This document shows, piece after piece, positions 1 through 11,790 of a stretch of 64,000 nt of DNA (position 1 is the first letter of the stretch; every line of letters starts with the position of its first letter). The DNA is taken from positions 1 to 64,000 of the forward strand of contig JAMAHW010000085.1 of the NCBI GenBank assembly GCA_023627715.1, in the 5' to 3' direction. The notes beneath the pieces were generated by a model. The model did no database searches, was not told the DNA's origin, and worked only from the letters and a program-made list of their open reading frames with translations. Made by a program: the position numbers and the translations under genes. Source of the stretch: Periconia sp. R9002 (lineage: Eukaryota; Ascomycota; Dothideomycetes; Pleosporales; Periconiaceae).

Positions 1-933
1 CCCTGTCGTTCAGAGTGCACGAGCCGTATTCAAAGGGATTATACTCATAATCCCATTTACGTCTGATTTGATAGGGCGTGTTTGGAATAAGGATACTTCA
101 TGATTCTAGATAGGTGGTCGGGTACATAGGTGTCTCGTGTATGTTGCATAGCGGTTTTCAACTCGGCTGCAAGAGCTCGGGCACGAGACGTCTGGGTAAT
201 GCGACGGTTGCATGAGGGCTCCTGGAGCGTAGCTATCTTCGTATACTCTGCCCTGTATATTCGCCATTCGATCCAAGCGGGACCCAATTCAGCTAAGGAA
301 GACACACCATGATGTTCCATACCTAGCCAGGGTAGGGTGATGTTTAAGTCTGGGAAGGTCGACGATCGACTGAGGCGTAGCGGCAACATTTTGTCGGTCA
401 TATACATGGTCCAGAATAAGCTCCCCTTCTGAGTATTTTATTCTGGCTTATCTACTGCTGACACTGTGGACAGTTATTATCCTTTTGGATCCGCTACCAA
501 GGCTCCGCGTCGACGTTATGAAATCCGACCTACCAAAAGCCATAAGAGACGTCGAATCTACACAAGCAATTCCGTTCATAAAGGAATACAGTAAAGCCCC
601 TACAGGTACTAACTTTGGTCTGATCGACTTCTTCAACGGTAGTCAAATCCAGGAGAAAACGATCCGTCAACTAGGATGGAACCTAGCAAGCACAAACAGT
701 ACCGTCACGGGTATGACAACATGGTTGCAAAACATGCATGCAGATCGACGAAGCAACTCCAATTTGGATATTACTAACCCTAACCTAAATAATACATAGA
801 GATGTTATTTAGTTCCTCCAGTTCGCCAGTTCCGTGCTCGAGGAGATAGGCCTTCACGCTACCGACGATTAACTCATTCTGAAACAGCTCGCCCAGACCG
901 AGGAAAAATCAACATTTACCAAATGGTCTCTAT
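1..933. other. Left edge, no confident gene
   Basis: I see no recognisable gene here. One open frame at 485-799 (+) is about 100 codons long, but it starts with TTG, its first ATG is at 518, and it resembles no family I know. It may be the tail of a decayed gene. Confidence 0.4.
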
Positions 934-1762
934 TCAAACTACAGTTTCCCATCCACCCTTTTCATTGTACCTGATGTTGCTAGTCTGTCCAGGAGACGGG
1001 CTAACGGTAATGTTCTTGCCCCGGAAATTGACAATCATGGTCGCTGACTCGGCTTTTTGCTGGAACCAGAAAACGACCTTGGGAAGGGGCGTGAGAACAG
1101 TCATCCCAGGCGGGACCTGGGCAGGACTGATATAGACTGATTTCAGGAATAAACAAAGTGGCCATGATGGGTGTAACAGGGTGGGAAATATTTACCTGGC
1201 ACAAAGGATGAGTCTTGCTTCATGCTAAGCAAAATGGAGCAAGGAATTTCATTGCTGAAACCAATGGAATCGTTCTCCACGTTTTCTGAGTCCTTAAAGG
1301 TCATGACCTTGGTCCAGCTGGTGATTGCGTAAGTCTCGCCAAACTCAACCCCCTTGCCTTTAGCAACTCCTTCGATCTTGGCTGATATGCCCTCAGTATA
1401 CTAATGCATCGGTGGTCCGTCAAATATACTAACCTCCTTTGTTGAAAACAATCGTCGTGGCTTGAATCTGGTATTCGTCCCTCCACGTCACGGTGAGCTC
1501 TGGGGCAATCTCGGCTGGAGAATATGAGCTTCCCATATTCCGTTAATGATTGGACCACCAATGCATACTCAAAGTCTTTGCGATAACGTTATAGACTTCC
1601 TTTCCGCTTGCATCCCTCGTGGCCTTGGCCATGCAGAGGCTCATTCCACTGGTGTTGAAGGTGTCAACCCAGTTGTCAGCTATTCACCAATTAGTACAAC
1701 AGAGTAGAGCCAGAGATCTACACCATCATACCGATGTTGATCTTAACGGTATATTCAGTCAT
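934..1762 (-). CDS. Unknown five-exon fungal protein, 203 aa
   Basis: Five exons join cleanly: 1732-1762, 1569-1679, 1434-1514, 1196-1381 and 934-1136. All four introns (52-59 nt) start GTATG, GTATG, GTTAG or GTAAA and end in AG, and the 612 coding bases give 203 residues. The protein starts MTEYTVKINIADNWVDTF and ends GGWETVV. It has no signal peptide and no membrane segment; alternating hydrophobic and polar stretches suggest an all-beta fold. The second half contains VYISPAQVPPGMTVLTPLP and VVFWFQQKAESATMI, a style I associate with small, uncharacterised cytosolic beta-sandwich proteins of fungi, but I cannot name the family. The four consistent introns and full frame make it very likely a real, intact gene. 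The function is unknown. Confidence 0.7.
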
Positions 1763-2749
1763 TCTGAAAGATTACACAAAAATAACTTGGATGGGTAGAA
1801 GTTCGCTGCAGTATCGACTGTGTCTATCGAAGATCGAAATATCGTTGAAAAAGGAGACGAACTGATTTTATATAGCGTTGCCGAGGCACTGCTGGAGGTT
1901 ACCATAATAGCACGTTAGCCGACAGAAAGCAGGCCATCGTCTTCAGGTCTCCGCTGATTTCGGAGAGTGGCTGATATGCAAGATTTGCCGCGTCGACTGA
2001 TCAGCAATTTCCCTTGCTCACTCCCTCTGCTTGTCTCGAGTAGTATCATAGTGAGTTATCAGTCCATGATTGTCAGTGGCCGGTTGATACGAGTGATGCA
2101 TGGCTGGAGAGTCTCGACTTATCTATTTCGTATATGCTACATCAGGAGATGTCGAAGAGGTGAGACTAGATGTCCTGACTGCCTGGATAAACAATTTAAC
2201 ATCGCGTGACAGATTGTCCAAAGCAGAAAATCGAGCTGACCACAACAGTTCACAGAAACAATGTGGCGTGACGCCCATTCGTGGTGCAGAGTGGTGTCGG
2301 CTCCTGCAGTGGGCCATTCAACGTCATGCAAGGGAATCTCCCGGGTATCTGCTATTGGCAGCACTGCAACGCCACTCGTTTTCTATATTGATTCGCTCAA
2401 AGAAAACCACCTGCGCCAAGCACTCTGATCCATCATATGAGTGCTTCTCGCTTGAATGGTGCCATCTAGATGGTACGGCATCCCGTTACTATTGTCGCAA
2501 TAATGAAAGTTTGATAATGGGAGCATTGAGCTGATTTAAGTGGCGTGGTGTGTTCTCCACCAAGTGATATTGTAGCAATCATACCAGGAAAGAGATCTAG
2601 GCACTTGTGTTGGAAAACCCAATATATTAGCTCGCTTATAGTGCATTAGTCGTCCGTTCACTGGATTTTACTCGCGAATTGGAATTAGAGCGGGCTTTGG
2701 GACTTCTCCCTTTTCATACACGCTCTGAACGAAGGAACTCTACCTCGAA
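1763..2749. other. Intergenic, no confident gene
   Basis: The region lies between two divergently oriented genes and should contain both promoters. A 144-codon open frame at 2100-2534 (+) starts at an ATG but has no recognisable domain or typical fungal composition, so I do not call it a gene. Confidence 0.4.
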
Positions 2750-4275
2750 ATGGAGGAATTTGAGATATCCACTATCAGTGCGGTGCCACAATTCAATACC
2801 TACAACGGTCGATACAAATGCACAACGCCAAAGAACAAGTCAAACATCATTTGGACTAAAGACTACCCCGATGCGTTTAATGAAGGACTTACAGGTTCCT
2901 CCCGATGTGCAACATTTCGCCTGCAGACGAATCCTCTTACCAAAACCTGGAACCCGATCTCCATACAGGTTTCTGCTCGATCGATACTGCTGCCTCAATG
3001 GTACAAGCCTCCAGATCAGCAGCCGCCGGCAACATTCAAGATAGCAGCGTGGATTGATGGCAGGGACACACTGCTTTCAACCGAGAATATACCCATCACG
3101 TCTTCTAGTGTTTTTATCAACGTCGCGAGCCTGAACGTTGTGCCGGACGTATATGACCTGCCGTTTCGTAACGCCGGCGATTGGACCTGGAGTATCCAGC
3201 GTACGGACATTCAATGTGAGATTCCCCAAGAAAATTTCCAAGTTCGAGTGACTAACTGTTAGAGCAGCGTCTCCGGTGTTCTTCAAAAAGAAAACTCGGC
3301 TAGAACTGTGCTTCGTCTTTGCAGCGCTGGCTCCGCACGGGCCCTGGGAAATTGACGATTCTCGACTTCCCACCAGGCCCGATTTTCAAGATAAATATTA
3401 TGTCGACCTATTCCGGCTCTTCTTACCAAGCCAGTGGGAAGTCATTGACCAAATCGGTAAACGCTCACCGCTGCTGCAATGGTACCTCGAGCGCAACATG
3501 GATGTAATCTGGTCATTTGGCGTCAAACCTCACCCGGAATATCCAGATCGACCAGTAACAAGATATGACATCGCTGGGGGACAATCCTTCTATCTATCTC
3601 CCATCCAGGGAGTGACACGAAAGGACTTCAGGGCTCAGTATGGTGGCGTCTTCCAGCTCCGACGGTGGATGCAGGGGGTGTACGCATACTGTAACGCGTT
3701 CGACCTTGCTGCTTTGACGCAGTTGGCATGCGCTCTTGTTCTTGACAACGACGGCGAAGAGCTACTTGATTCGAAGTGGATTTGCAGCACCGGAAACCGC
3801 TCGCTAGGCCAGACATACTGGGGCTACGTCAATCCGGGCACATTGTTCGGATGGCTAACCTATCCCAAATGCAACTCGGCGACGTTTTCCTTGGGAGGCG
3901 TGCCCATGTACCCAGCCACCAAAAACGAGGAGCGTGTGCCGATCTTTCGGCATGCATGGGTTGAAGTTCGGCTGCCAGATACTCCGAACCCCCGGGTTCT
4001 GGACGCCTCTCAGGCGTTTGGAGACCCCATTAAGGTCTTTTCCGGTACAAAGACACGATTGGAGTACCTCCAGGTTAAGATGGATCCGGATTGGAGGAAG
4101 CCGTCGCGGCTACCGGTGAGAAATCCCGATCGGCAGAATATGAATGCTGTTGTGTTTTGTAAGTAGGTACTTTGGTTGTTGGCACCCACTAGATGCTGAT
4201 ATTATTCTAGATTCAAATCCTGAGACACATCCAAATCGGATTGGTGTTATGTCAATTGCTGATGATGAATTATGA
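2750..4275 (+). CDS. Transglutaminase-like (TGc superfamily) protein, 473 aa
   Basis: Three exons: 2750-3215, 3268-4158 and 4211-4275. Intron 1 is GTGAGA..CAG with a CTAAC branch point; intron 2 is GTAAGT..CTAG. They total 1422 coding bases. The N-terminal third is beta-rich (VYDLPFRNAGDWTWSIQ). The second half has the order Cys (YCNAFDLAALTQ), His (FRHAWVEVRL) and Asp (VLDASQAFGDP), the Cys-His-Asp arrangement of the transglutaminase-like cysteine protease fold, where H-x-W-x-E and L-D-x are typical. There is no signal peptide, so it is probably intracellular. Without intron 1 the gene looks frameshifted, since an in-frame stop lies at 3260. The triad is seen in the sequence; the enzymatic role (protease, amidase or cross-linker) is not known. 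Confidence 0.6.
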
Positions 4276-4644
4276 GCTGAAAAGTGTTTTGAGCCTCGTT
4301 ACTTACAGAGGGAAGCTGTAGGGCTGTTAATTACTTTTACAATTTCCTTTGAATTCAAAGTGAACGAGTGTGGCTAATAATACGAGTTAAAACTTTATTC
4401 TCACTCTACTTTGAGGAGTGTTCGAGATCTCACTCCCCGTATTGATACCGCAAATAATCAATACTCTGCGATGATTAGATTATATTTCTCATACGATTTC
4501 ACTTGGATGAAATTAATTAGATTTACTGTCTGGGACTTTCAAATTAGTCAGTCACATCCTTCTGTTAGGTACAGCCATTGAGGGTGTTCCATTATAATAA
4601 AAATTACTGTATGAAGCAGCTAAACGTGATATGAAAAAGCTGGC
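4276..4644. other. AT-rich convergent intergenic region
   Basis: This spacer lies between the 3' ends of two convergent genes. It is AT-rich and probably holds both polyadenylation regions. I see no gene. Confidence 0.4.
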
Positions 4645-5649
4645 TTAAGCAGCAGCAGCAGCAGCAGCAACGGCTGGAGCTGGGAGGGCCTTACTGACGT
4701 CTGCACCGTTGGCAGGTGTTGCGACTAAAGTAACAGAGGACATGGTGCGCTTGATTGACTGTTCAATATCTTCCATCTTTGGTTTTTTTTTTTGTTTTGG
4801 GTCCCATTCCATAGCAGCAGCCATGATCTGGGCGACATCAAAGTTATGACCAATTTTAGGGAATACAACTAGCACTGTGCTAGGATCGACGGGCGTACGC
4901 TCTGCAACATCGTCCAGAGGGGTCCGGTTAAAGATCAACAAGACAGCCTTTTGCGCGCTGGTAACATTGATGAAAGAAACGTAGTTGGTATCGTGCAAAT
5001 GGCGGCGGTCTACGTTTACGTCTTCTTTCTAGAGTCTGCCTTCACTAGCGGCTGCGGCTGGGGGCCGAAGGTCCTTGTACAAGAGTTTCCCGAGCGGTAA
5101 GATGAATGTGGGGGGGGGATACGGGCAGTGCTGGCGGTGGAGCTGCTGCTGCAGCGGATGGACTTGAGACTGGCGAAAGTGCGATAATACAGGGATGGAC
5201 GTTTGGCTTCCCTGCTGCCGCCGGTTCTCCTACGGCGGCCTCCGGGCGCGGGGGCACCACTAATTGCAAGTCCAATGGCGAAGGCCTGATGACGAATTGG
5301 CTCTCCTTGTCCTCAGTCAACGGGATGTCAGTGGCACCACCCTCAGCCAGGCCGTCGAAGAGTTTAGAAACCGATGAGGTATCACGGAAGTCGATATCAA
5401 TAAGCATGCTGAGAATTTGCTCTGCTGTGAACTTGGATGGAACTGGTTGAGGCTGCTTTCTGCTCCATTCCAGATACTTTTCAACGTCATCAGTGGCCTT
5501 TCTCAAGGCGGCGAGGTATGCGGTCGGGCCGCCCTCCTCTAGGCTATTGTTAGCGAAATCGACTCTCCTCTCTTCTGTTGCGATGATATGGACTTACCAA
5601 AGGCAGCAGTGGCTTGGCGTCTTATATCCCTATATTCTGCGTTCGACAT
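4645..5649 (-). CDS. Unknown protein with Pro/Ala-rich centre and poly-Ala tail, 297 aa
   Basis: Three exons: 5598-5649, 5081-5538 and 4645-5028. Intron 1 is GTAAGT..CCTAG; intron 2 is GTACAA..CTCTAG in phase 0. The 894 coding bases are in frame. The protein starts MSNAEYRDIRRQATAAF and has a helical N-terminal part (about residues 1-80), then a Pro/Ala-rich low-complexity stretch, then a more ordered C-terminal segment with VSFINVTSAQKAVLLIF. It ends in eight alanines, seven of them encoded by a GCT/GCC-type trinucleotide run at 4645-4668. A lysine-rich run (KQKKKPK) comes from a poly-T tract near 4790. There is no signal peptide, and I do not recognise the family. The homopolymer tracts make length variation between strains likely. 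Confidence 0.6.
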
Positions 5650-5711
5650 GTTTCCTAGACCACAGCAACTGGAAGTATAATTATTATTTTCTACGTTGCG
5701 CTAACACTAAT

Positions 5712-6382
5712 TACGATGCGTATGTCGACGGAAAAGCGCTTAGATCGGTTTTTTGAAAGTATACTGTAACTGCGGCGCCTATGGCAGTGACATTTGAGAC
5801 CACAGTGGTATTCCTCAAAGTGGTCACTACCGGAGTCCCACTCTCATAGTTCAGAGTAGAATTGAAGTCCAGGTAGACCGAACCTTCGTACTCGTAAAAG
5901 GTGAGGATCGTAGTAGGGGTCGTAATAGAGGTAGCGCAGTCAACCTTTCCGAGGCCTGTCCATCCACTAGCTTTGTTGGTATCTGGGAAGTTTGTAAAGA
6001 ATCAACAGTGAGTTCTTTACCTCGCACAACAGTTTCCCGTATAGACAGTTGTTTCACCCTCCTGGACGTATTGCTCAATCCATCCAATCGTTGATCCGCT
6101 AGGACAAACACCAGGGCTATATGCAGCATATGTAGCGGAGTATGGCTAGCATTCGGCCCAATATGACTTCTTGACCATGACCGTTTTTGAATCAAAACCT
6201 AGTTTGTTGCTACTTAAGCTACCCCATCCATTATCATGGGCATAAAACCACCTTATCGAGCAGCCCGGTGGGGGCGTGAAGTGAGTAGTAAGCGCTGTTT
6301 TTGGCTCTACGTAATCGACCGTGTGAAAATTCGTTGAATCAGCCCCTGGAGTACTCCGCGTGCGAATAACTTGCGTTAACAT
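5712..6382 (-). pseudogene. Broken gene of the fungal SPGVCPSG cysteine-rich family
   Basis: The frame from 6382 encodes FTPPPGCSIRWFYAHDN and then meets TAG at 6146-6148. Directly beyond the stop the same frame continues with SATYAAYSPGVCPSGST and GNCCAR, a pattern I know from ascomycete surface or secreted proteins of unknown function. After a likely intron (donor GTAAAG at 6020, acceptor CCAG) the sequence TGLGKVDCATSITTPTTIL follows to a stop near 5712, but this frame is off by one base from the obvious donor. One nonsense codon plus a frame mismatch point to a pseudogene. The family members I remember usually end in a membrane segment, which is missing here. The stop would fit a C-to-T change in a Gln codon. 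Confidence 0.55.
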
Positions 6383-7885
6383 TGCGAATGCCTAAGGCTA
6401 GAGATAAAACAAGAACTCTAGAAAAATTAAGGGATTCCCCACTATGTAAAAGCATATAAGATAGGGAGCGGCAAGGCTGAATAACGCCTGACAACCCGCC
6501 TTACAAAGAGAGTCTAACCGAATACGGAACAACAAATCAGAGTACTATTCACCTCACCCATTAAATCTGGGAGAAGGAAGGTGTTACAGTGCCCCTTCTT
6601 CCTATTGGAGGATACATGGATCTAATCATCGTACAATATAACTATAACTAATTACTTGGGACCGATTCCACGGAAAAGCACTGCTCTAGGTTAAGGGTGG
6701 GGGGGCATAAGCGCCATGCGATAGTTTCCTCCGTGGAGGTCTTGTGGAATGAGAATGAGAGATATAATATATACATACATAGAGATGTCCATAAATCATC
6801 TCGCTGTACATACCTGCTTCAGCGCTCAGCTGGACGGGGTTCGTAAAAAAGCTTTCTCCGCGGCTGCACATGTGCGACTTCATTTTTGATTAGTAACCGA
6901 AGAAAAAAGCTTGCATCGTGGCGTGGTTTTTTTATGTAGTCGGCGAGCTCTTTTGGTTCGGCGTATGTTGCGATTAGCAAGTGATGCTTTATTTCTGGGG
7001 GCGGAGGCGGGGGCAAGACGCAGGATCTATCGAGGATCCTAGTCACGCCTACCTCACTAAACACGAGCCTCGAGTCGAGGAAGTTGACGAGGGGGATGGT
7101 GTTTCGAAGAGGAAGATGTAGGAAAATTGAGAACTCCGATACAGAACCGGCGGCATTTGGATGACGCTAAACGTCCTAGAAACCGCGACCAAGCAACAAC
7201 CACATCTAGCGAGCTCACGAAACTTATTGCAGGGTTGCAGGACATCATCCTTTAACACAGCCGCACCATCGAAAAAAATCCAACCCGATCTCGCAGAGGT
7301 GAAGAATCAGACTTGGAGAAGAACTTGCAAACGAACTCGACACGTACTCGAGTCCCATCTGACTACGCGATCATGAGTTTCCACGATGAACCCGGGTCCG
7401 TCCTACGCAGCCGTGGCGCGAACGCCTCGACCGGCTCACCAGCAAAGGTGGTCTCCGACGTTTACACTATATTGTATTATCGATACTTCCAGCCCCACGA
7501 TGAAGGCGGCAGAGGCTCAGTGATTGGCTGATGATAGTTCCGCGATACGAACGATTCATTGCCTACATCTGCAGTCCTTATCATGCAGCAAGGCAAGAAG
7601 AAAATCTGCCTTGGAGAAAGCGGCGATCTCTTTGGTGACTAGCTAACAATATCCCTTCCCTAAAAAAGGATAGTGTTGAACTAGAGTACGGTGTATTCCG
7701 CAGTCCCCAGGAACCCATCTTCTTTCATCTTCTTTTGCCTCGCCCCTCGACAAGATCTTGGCAAATAGCCTACCATTGTGGCCCACCTGCTCCTGTGGCT
7801 AGTATCAGACTGCAATTCCTATATCTTTCATGGTAAACAGTATCAGATCGCCCAAAACCTCCTGCAACACCCTTCAGCCCCAGCC
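6383..7885. other. Long intergenic region with promoter of the 7.9-kb gene
   Basis: No open frame here resembles a protein. The part after 7161 (+) is probably the 5' leader of the next gene. A G-run at 6698-6705 and several T-runs are the only obvious low-complexity features. Confidence 0.4.
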
Positions 7886-10364
7886 ATGGGCGACGATGGT
7901 TCTGCGGAGCGTTGGCCTCAGGTAGACGTCAACACTAGCCCGTCGTTCCTCGACCTGTTCGACCAACACCAGTCTACATCGTACCTGCTCCATCGATATT
8001 CCACGCCACACGTACAAGACAATCAGCATGAACATGGCGAAGATGAGGCGTCAATTGAGTCTCGATCCTTCAATGGTTATGATGCGTACGAGGTTCAAGC
8101 ACCAGGAGCTGATGAAAGCGCACGCTCCAACCGGTCCAACGAATGTGATGGCGCAAGCAAGTCATCCACGGCCGTCCTTTGGAAGGGCCAGCCATTTTAC
8201 ATGCTGACCTGGGAAGCCTTGAGTCTTCTAGCTTCTGGGTGCTTCCTCGGTATGCTTAACTAATGTGTGCTTCGGAACCAGCAATATGATACTGATGGAT
8301 ACACAGCTCTCGGTATATGCGTCGCGCGACTCGAAGGCAAGCCGGAGAGCCCGTGGTCGAACCGTGTAATTCAAGCAACCCGCATTGCGCCTTCGATCTG
8401 GCCCATTATATTCTCAGGAGTGCTAGGCAATGCGATCAAAGTGTTCGCGGGTTGGAAAGCCGAACGGGGAGTTTCGCTTCTTGTACGCGTCATGTCTAGC
8501 ATTGAAACGAGAATACTGACCTATTGTAGACATTGGAACAGCTGTTAGGATCATTGACCGTGAGTCGCAACGACTCTCAAGGCAAAACTCGCTGACCCAA
8601 AACTAGATGGCTAGCTCATTGATCACTGTGTTTCGATGGTCGACTCTGCAAATATCGTCGGCATTGCTAATAATCCTTTGGTCTTTTAACCCGCTAGGCT
8701 CACAATCATCCCTGCGAGGCACATATTTGCAGCCCAATATGGGCAGTTCAGAAAGTCTCATATACTACTATAATAGCGATTTTACTTCCACGCCAATTCT
8801 CAGTGTGTTTAACAAGGCCAATCCTGGTCTACACATGCAAGCCATCGTCCCTAGTTTGTATACTTCAACCCTTCTAGATATCTTTTCGAGGTTGCAGTAC
8901 GTGGATCTCACCAACAACACTGCAGCAGCTTTGGTTGCAGGCCTTGGTGGTGATAGCTCCGTAGGTGTCCAGGCTGCTACTGACAATTGGGGAAATATCC
9001 GCATACCTCATTACAGGTATATGCCAAATTTCGATGCGAAGAATCCAAAAAAATGGTTGCAAACATCATGGGACAAAAAGATACTCAATTACTCCAGCCT
9101 GGTAGGAGACAGGATTGACGGCGTAGACCGGTCTTTTACAGGAAATACGTCGTTTAATGTAACGACTAGCTACCAGGACTTTAGTGTCAGTAGACCCTAT
9201 ATAATTCCAGATCATGATGATTAGATGAATTCTAAATGAAGATACTAGTGTTCCCCGTGGTTCTATCTGAATTCCACAAATTCGGATGGTACCGCGTCCA
9301 ATTCCTCTGAGAAGGCGGCATGGCTCAATTCTCCCGCAGACGTCTGGATCCGCAAAAACACTGCTAGGCGACTCCCAAGCTTGTTGAGCCCATACGACTA
9401 TCCAGATTCTTTGCTACCGCTCTTTGTCACTAGAATCTTTGATGACCTCAATGCTAGCGAAGGGGGAGGTAAGTTTGTATTTGGTCATTACCGAGGCCCC
9501 GGGTATCTCCTCTCATTAACTCTGTGTTCTCCGCGCACCGTATACGTGGACGCAAACATAACTTGCGTCTCTCGTGGCACAGCAGGCAAAGCAAGTTGCG
9601 GCGTGGATGCCCTTCGCCCATCCCCCAATCCTCCCGAATCCTCAAACATGACGATCTTTGACAATCCGCTCGGCGTGGGCCATGGATCCGACAGCTTTGG
9701 GTATTTTCTCATTAACAGCCAAAGTTTCGGGCAAGGCTCCACCACCGCGGAGTACTTTTTAATGGACCCTCTGACAGCCTTCACGGGCTCGCGAAATGGA
9801 AATTCAGGATGGACTGACCCACAGCGATATGTGCCCGTCGACCTCAGCAGCCTCCCAATCGCCGAGTTTGAACGACGGTTTTCGCTCTTGGCGAATACAC
9901 TCTGGAAGATTTCGGTGCTGAGACAGACAATCCTCGGTGGAAATATGAGTTCTATTGGTGACAATGCAGGGGCACCTGCTTCTGCGTACCTGCGAAATAC
10001 CACGTCTCGCGTCACGTTTCCGCTTCCTCCTACGTATAGGATTAGCAGGCCCTGGCTAGCGCTCTATTTTGTCGCTGTTTTTGTTATGCTTCTTGCGGCT
10101 GTTTTTGCGCTAGTTGTGCATGCGCTTTGTCGCGCCCCAGCTATCTTAGGCTATACAAGCAGTTTATTGCGGGACTCAAATTACTTTAAGGACGTTGGTA
10201 TATATAGGGATAGCATCGAAGATGGTGTAGAAAAGACTAAGCGGCTAGGCGAGCTAAGAGTTATGATTGCGGATGTTGGTTCAGGGATAGAGCAGGTTGG
10301 TAAGATTGCATTTGCGCCAGTTGGAATAGGGAAGAGGGTAAGGAAGAAACGCTTATATATATGA
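7886..10364 (+). CDS. Large multi-pass fungal membrane protein of unknown function, 754 aa
   Basis: Five exons: 7886-8249, 8307-8482, 8530-8559, 8607-9185 and 9249-10364. Every intron has GT..AG ends (63 nt or less), and the coding total of 2265 bases is in frame. Exon 3 is only 30 nt. I chose the ATG at 7886 because the frame upstream has no other ATG. After a hydrophilic N-terminus come PFYMLTWEALSLLASGCF, SIWPIIFSGVLGNAIKVFAG and LITVFRWSTLQISSALLII (three membrane segments), then a large loop with many N-x-S/T sites, presumably outside the cell. A final membrane segment (LALYFVAVFVMLLAAVFAL) and a basic cytosolic tail follow. This layout and the segment around PFYMLTWEALSLL occur in a widespread but uncharacterised ascomycete family. 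The function is unknown. Confidence 0.75.
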
Positions 10365-11228
10365 TACTAAGCTTTTTTCTTCCTCTTTTTACCTAAAGTG
10401 GGTATAGTTATAGTAGTATTCGGATATAGAGTAAAATACATAAACTAGCGTATAAATGAGAATGAGGGAAAATATAGAGATATAAGTTTTTCCTCGATAC
10501 GTTCCCCATTATCAAAAGCCTGACCATCGCATAGATTGCAACATAATATGAACTTAAGATGGTAGTTGCCTAGAAGCTTCAATGCCGTGATGCAGTCATC
10601 CGATTTCCTTTTGACTTCCACCGATGCTTGCTAAATGAGCCTCTTTACTTCGTACGCCTTTTCTACTTGGTACTCCAGGTTTTTTTCCGTCAGCCCCAAT
10701 TTCTTCATCGGTCGTGGTTGCTTTGTCGGTCACAGTGTCTTCATTAAACTTAGTTTCTTTATCAAATATGGGGTATGTCATTTCCCAGTTTCAGAAAACC
10801 TTCCTCCAATCGTACATGAATGTTTGGATATTGTGATGAGGGCATGAACTGCTCGCATAACAAGGAAGGCAAGCGAGTTGCCGTAATATATGGGCTCAGT
10901 AGGCGGCATCCCTACGCAGACTATATATATATTTCCTTCGAGACTTTGAGAAAAACTCACACAAATGCGGCCGCTAATGAAACTGAGGTATCTGGGCAAA
11001 GAAGAGTCCAGTAAAGTTTCTTTTACGGATGTCGAGTGCTTTGTTAATACATGAATCGCAAATTTGACTCATTGCGGCATTGTTCTGGTTTTCAAGTATT
11101 TCAAGACTGAATAACGATTGAGGGAAGAAAAACAGTGTGACGGCACACAAGTGACCTAATGGTATTTCGAAAACCACGCGCTGTCGGATATGACGGGAAG
11201 CCCCATGCCTGTGAACAATGCCATTTTT
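10365..11228. other. AT-rich intergenic region
   Basis: The part just after the membrane-protein gene (10370-10500) is very AT-rich and fits a 3' end. I see no gene in the rest. Confidence 0.4.
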
Positions 11229-11602
11229 TCAAGTCCAGGTAGTAACCACAGTAACAGCACTCTCACACCCCATTGGAACAGGGTACTTCCTATTCGATCC
11301 CGACTCCCAAGTGACCGCACCAGTTCTTTCAACCTTGATGAACTTGTATTCAAAGCTCGTGCCCACGGTAACCTTAAGAGTCGTGGTCCACAAAGGATTT
11401 ACGTCAGTGCACTTCGGAGCATCGAGAGTAACTGCAGTGGAAGTATCCCAGCTACCAAGCTGTGGAATGGAACCGGCGATCTTGATGGTTTGGCCGTATA
11501 CTGTCTTTACACTTTAGTTGAACGTGATGGCAACTTGGCCAGCGGGGGTTGCGCAGGCCGCTGCTGTGGTTGAGGTTGAGAGAGTCGAAGACGTACCGAC
11601 TT
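11229..11602 (-). pseudogene. Remnant of a starch-binding domain (CBM20) with Ser/Thr linker
   Basis: Read on the minus strand, 11513-11229 encodes VYGQTIKIAGSIPQLGSW, then a segment with WTTTLKVTVGTSFEYKFI and VTWESGSNREYPVP, and ends VTVVTTWT plus a stop. This is the CBM20 fold found at the C-terminus of glucoamylases and some LPMOs, with the expected Trp positions. Just upstream in the same frame is a Ser/Thr-rich linker ending in TPAGQVAITFN, but a TAA at 11514-11516 separates it from the domain. No catalytic domain precedes the linker; the sequence upstream belongs to a different remnant on the other strand. I call it a detached, dead domain. A Gln-to-stop C-to-T change would explain the TAA. 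Confidence 0.7.
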
Positions 11603-11619
11603 TTATTGGTGTGCTCGCA

Positions 11620-11790
11620 AAGCTAGGATCCATTTCTCCAGTGCTGGACTCTCTATATAGGCGAATGCTAGACCAGATAAACAGGTCAGAAGACGCAGAT
11701 TTATGTAAAGGAATACTGGCCTCGGTCGCAAATGTTTTCAGACCTGTCGCATTGAGCTGACATCTCTTATTGAGAAATGAAACGGCAGAA
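11620..11790 (+). pseudogene. Fragment of a NACHT-type NLR (winged-helix part)
   Basis: The frame encodes VLDSLYRRMLDQINRS, then ADLCKGILASVANVFRPVAL, which closely follows the helical segment after the NACHT ATPase of fungal NOD-like receptors (pattern LYxRMLxQI..DADLCKxILA..VYRPVTLxEL). A TGA follows at 11758, but the next expected residues ELTSLIEK appear one frame over at 11757-11782, so one base has been lost. There is no P-loop upstream and no repeat domain downstream. It is a short fragment, probably left by recombination. Confidence 0.6.

Noticed and set aside
2100..2534. 144-codon open frame
   Set aside because: No domain, no splice support and an overlapping minus-strand frame; probably chance.
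3216..3267. Frameshift splitting the transglutaminase-like gene into two
   Set aside because: A 52-nt intron with GTGAGA donor, CTAAC branch point and CAG acceptor restores one frame.
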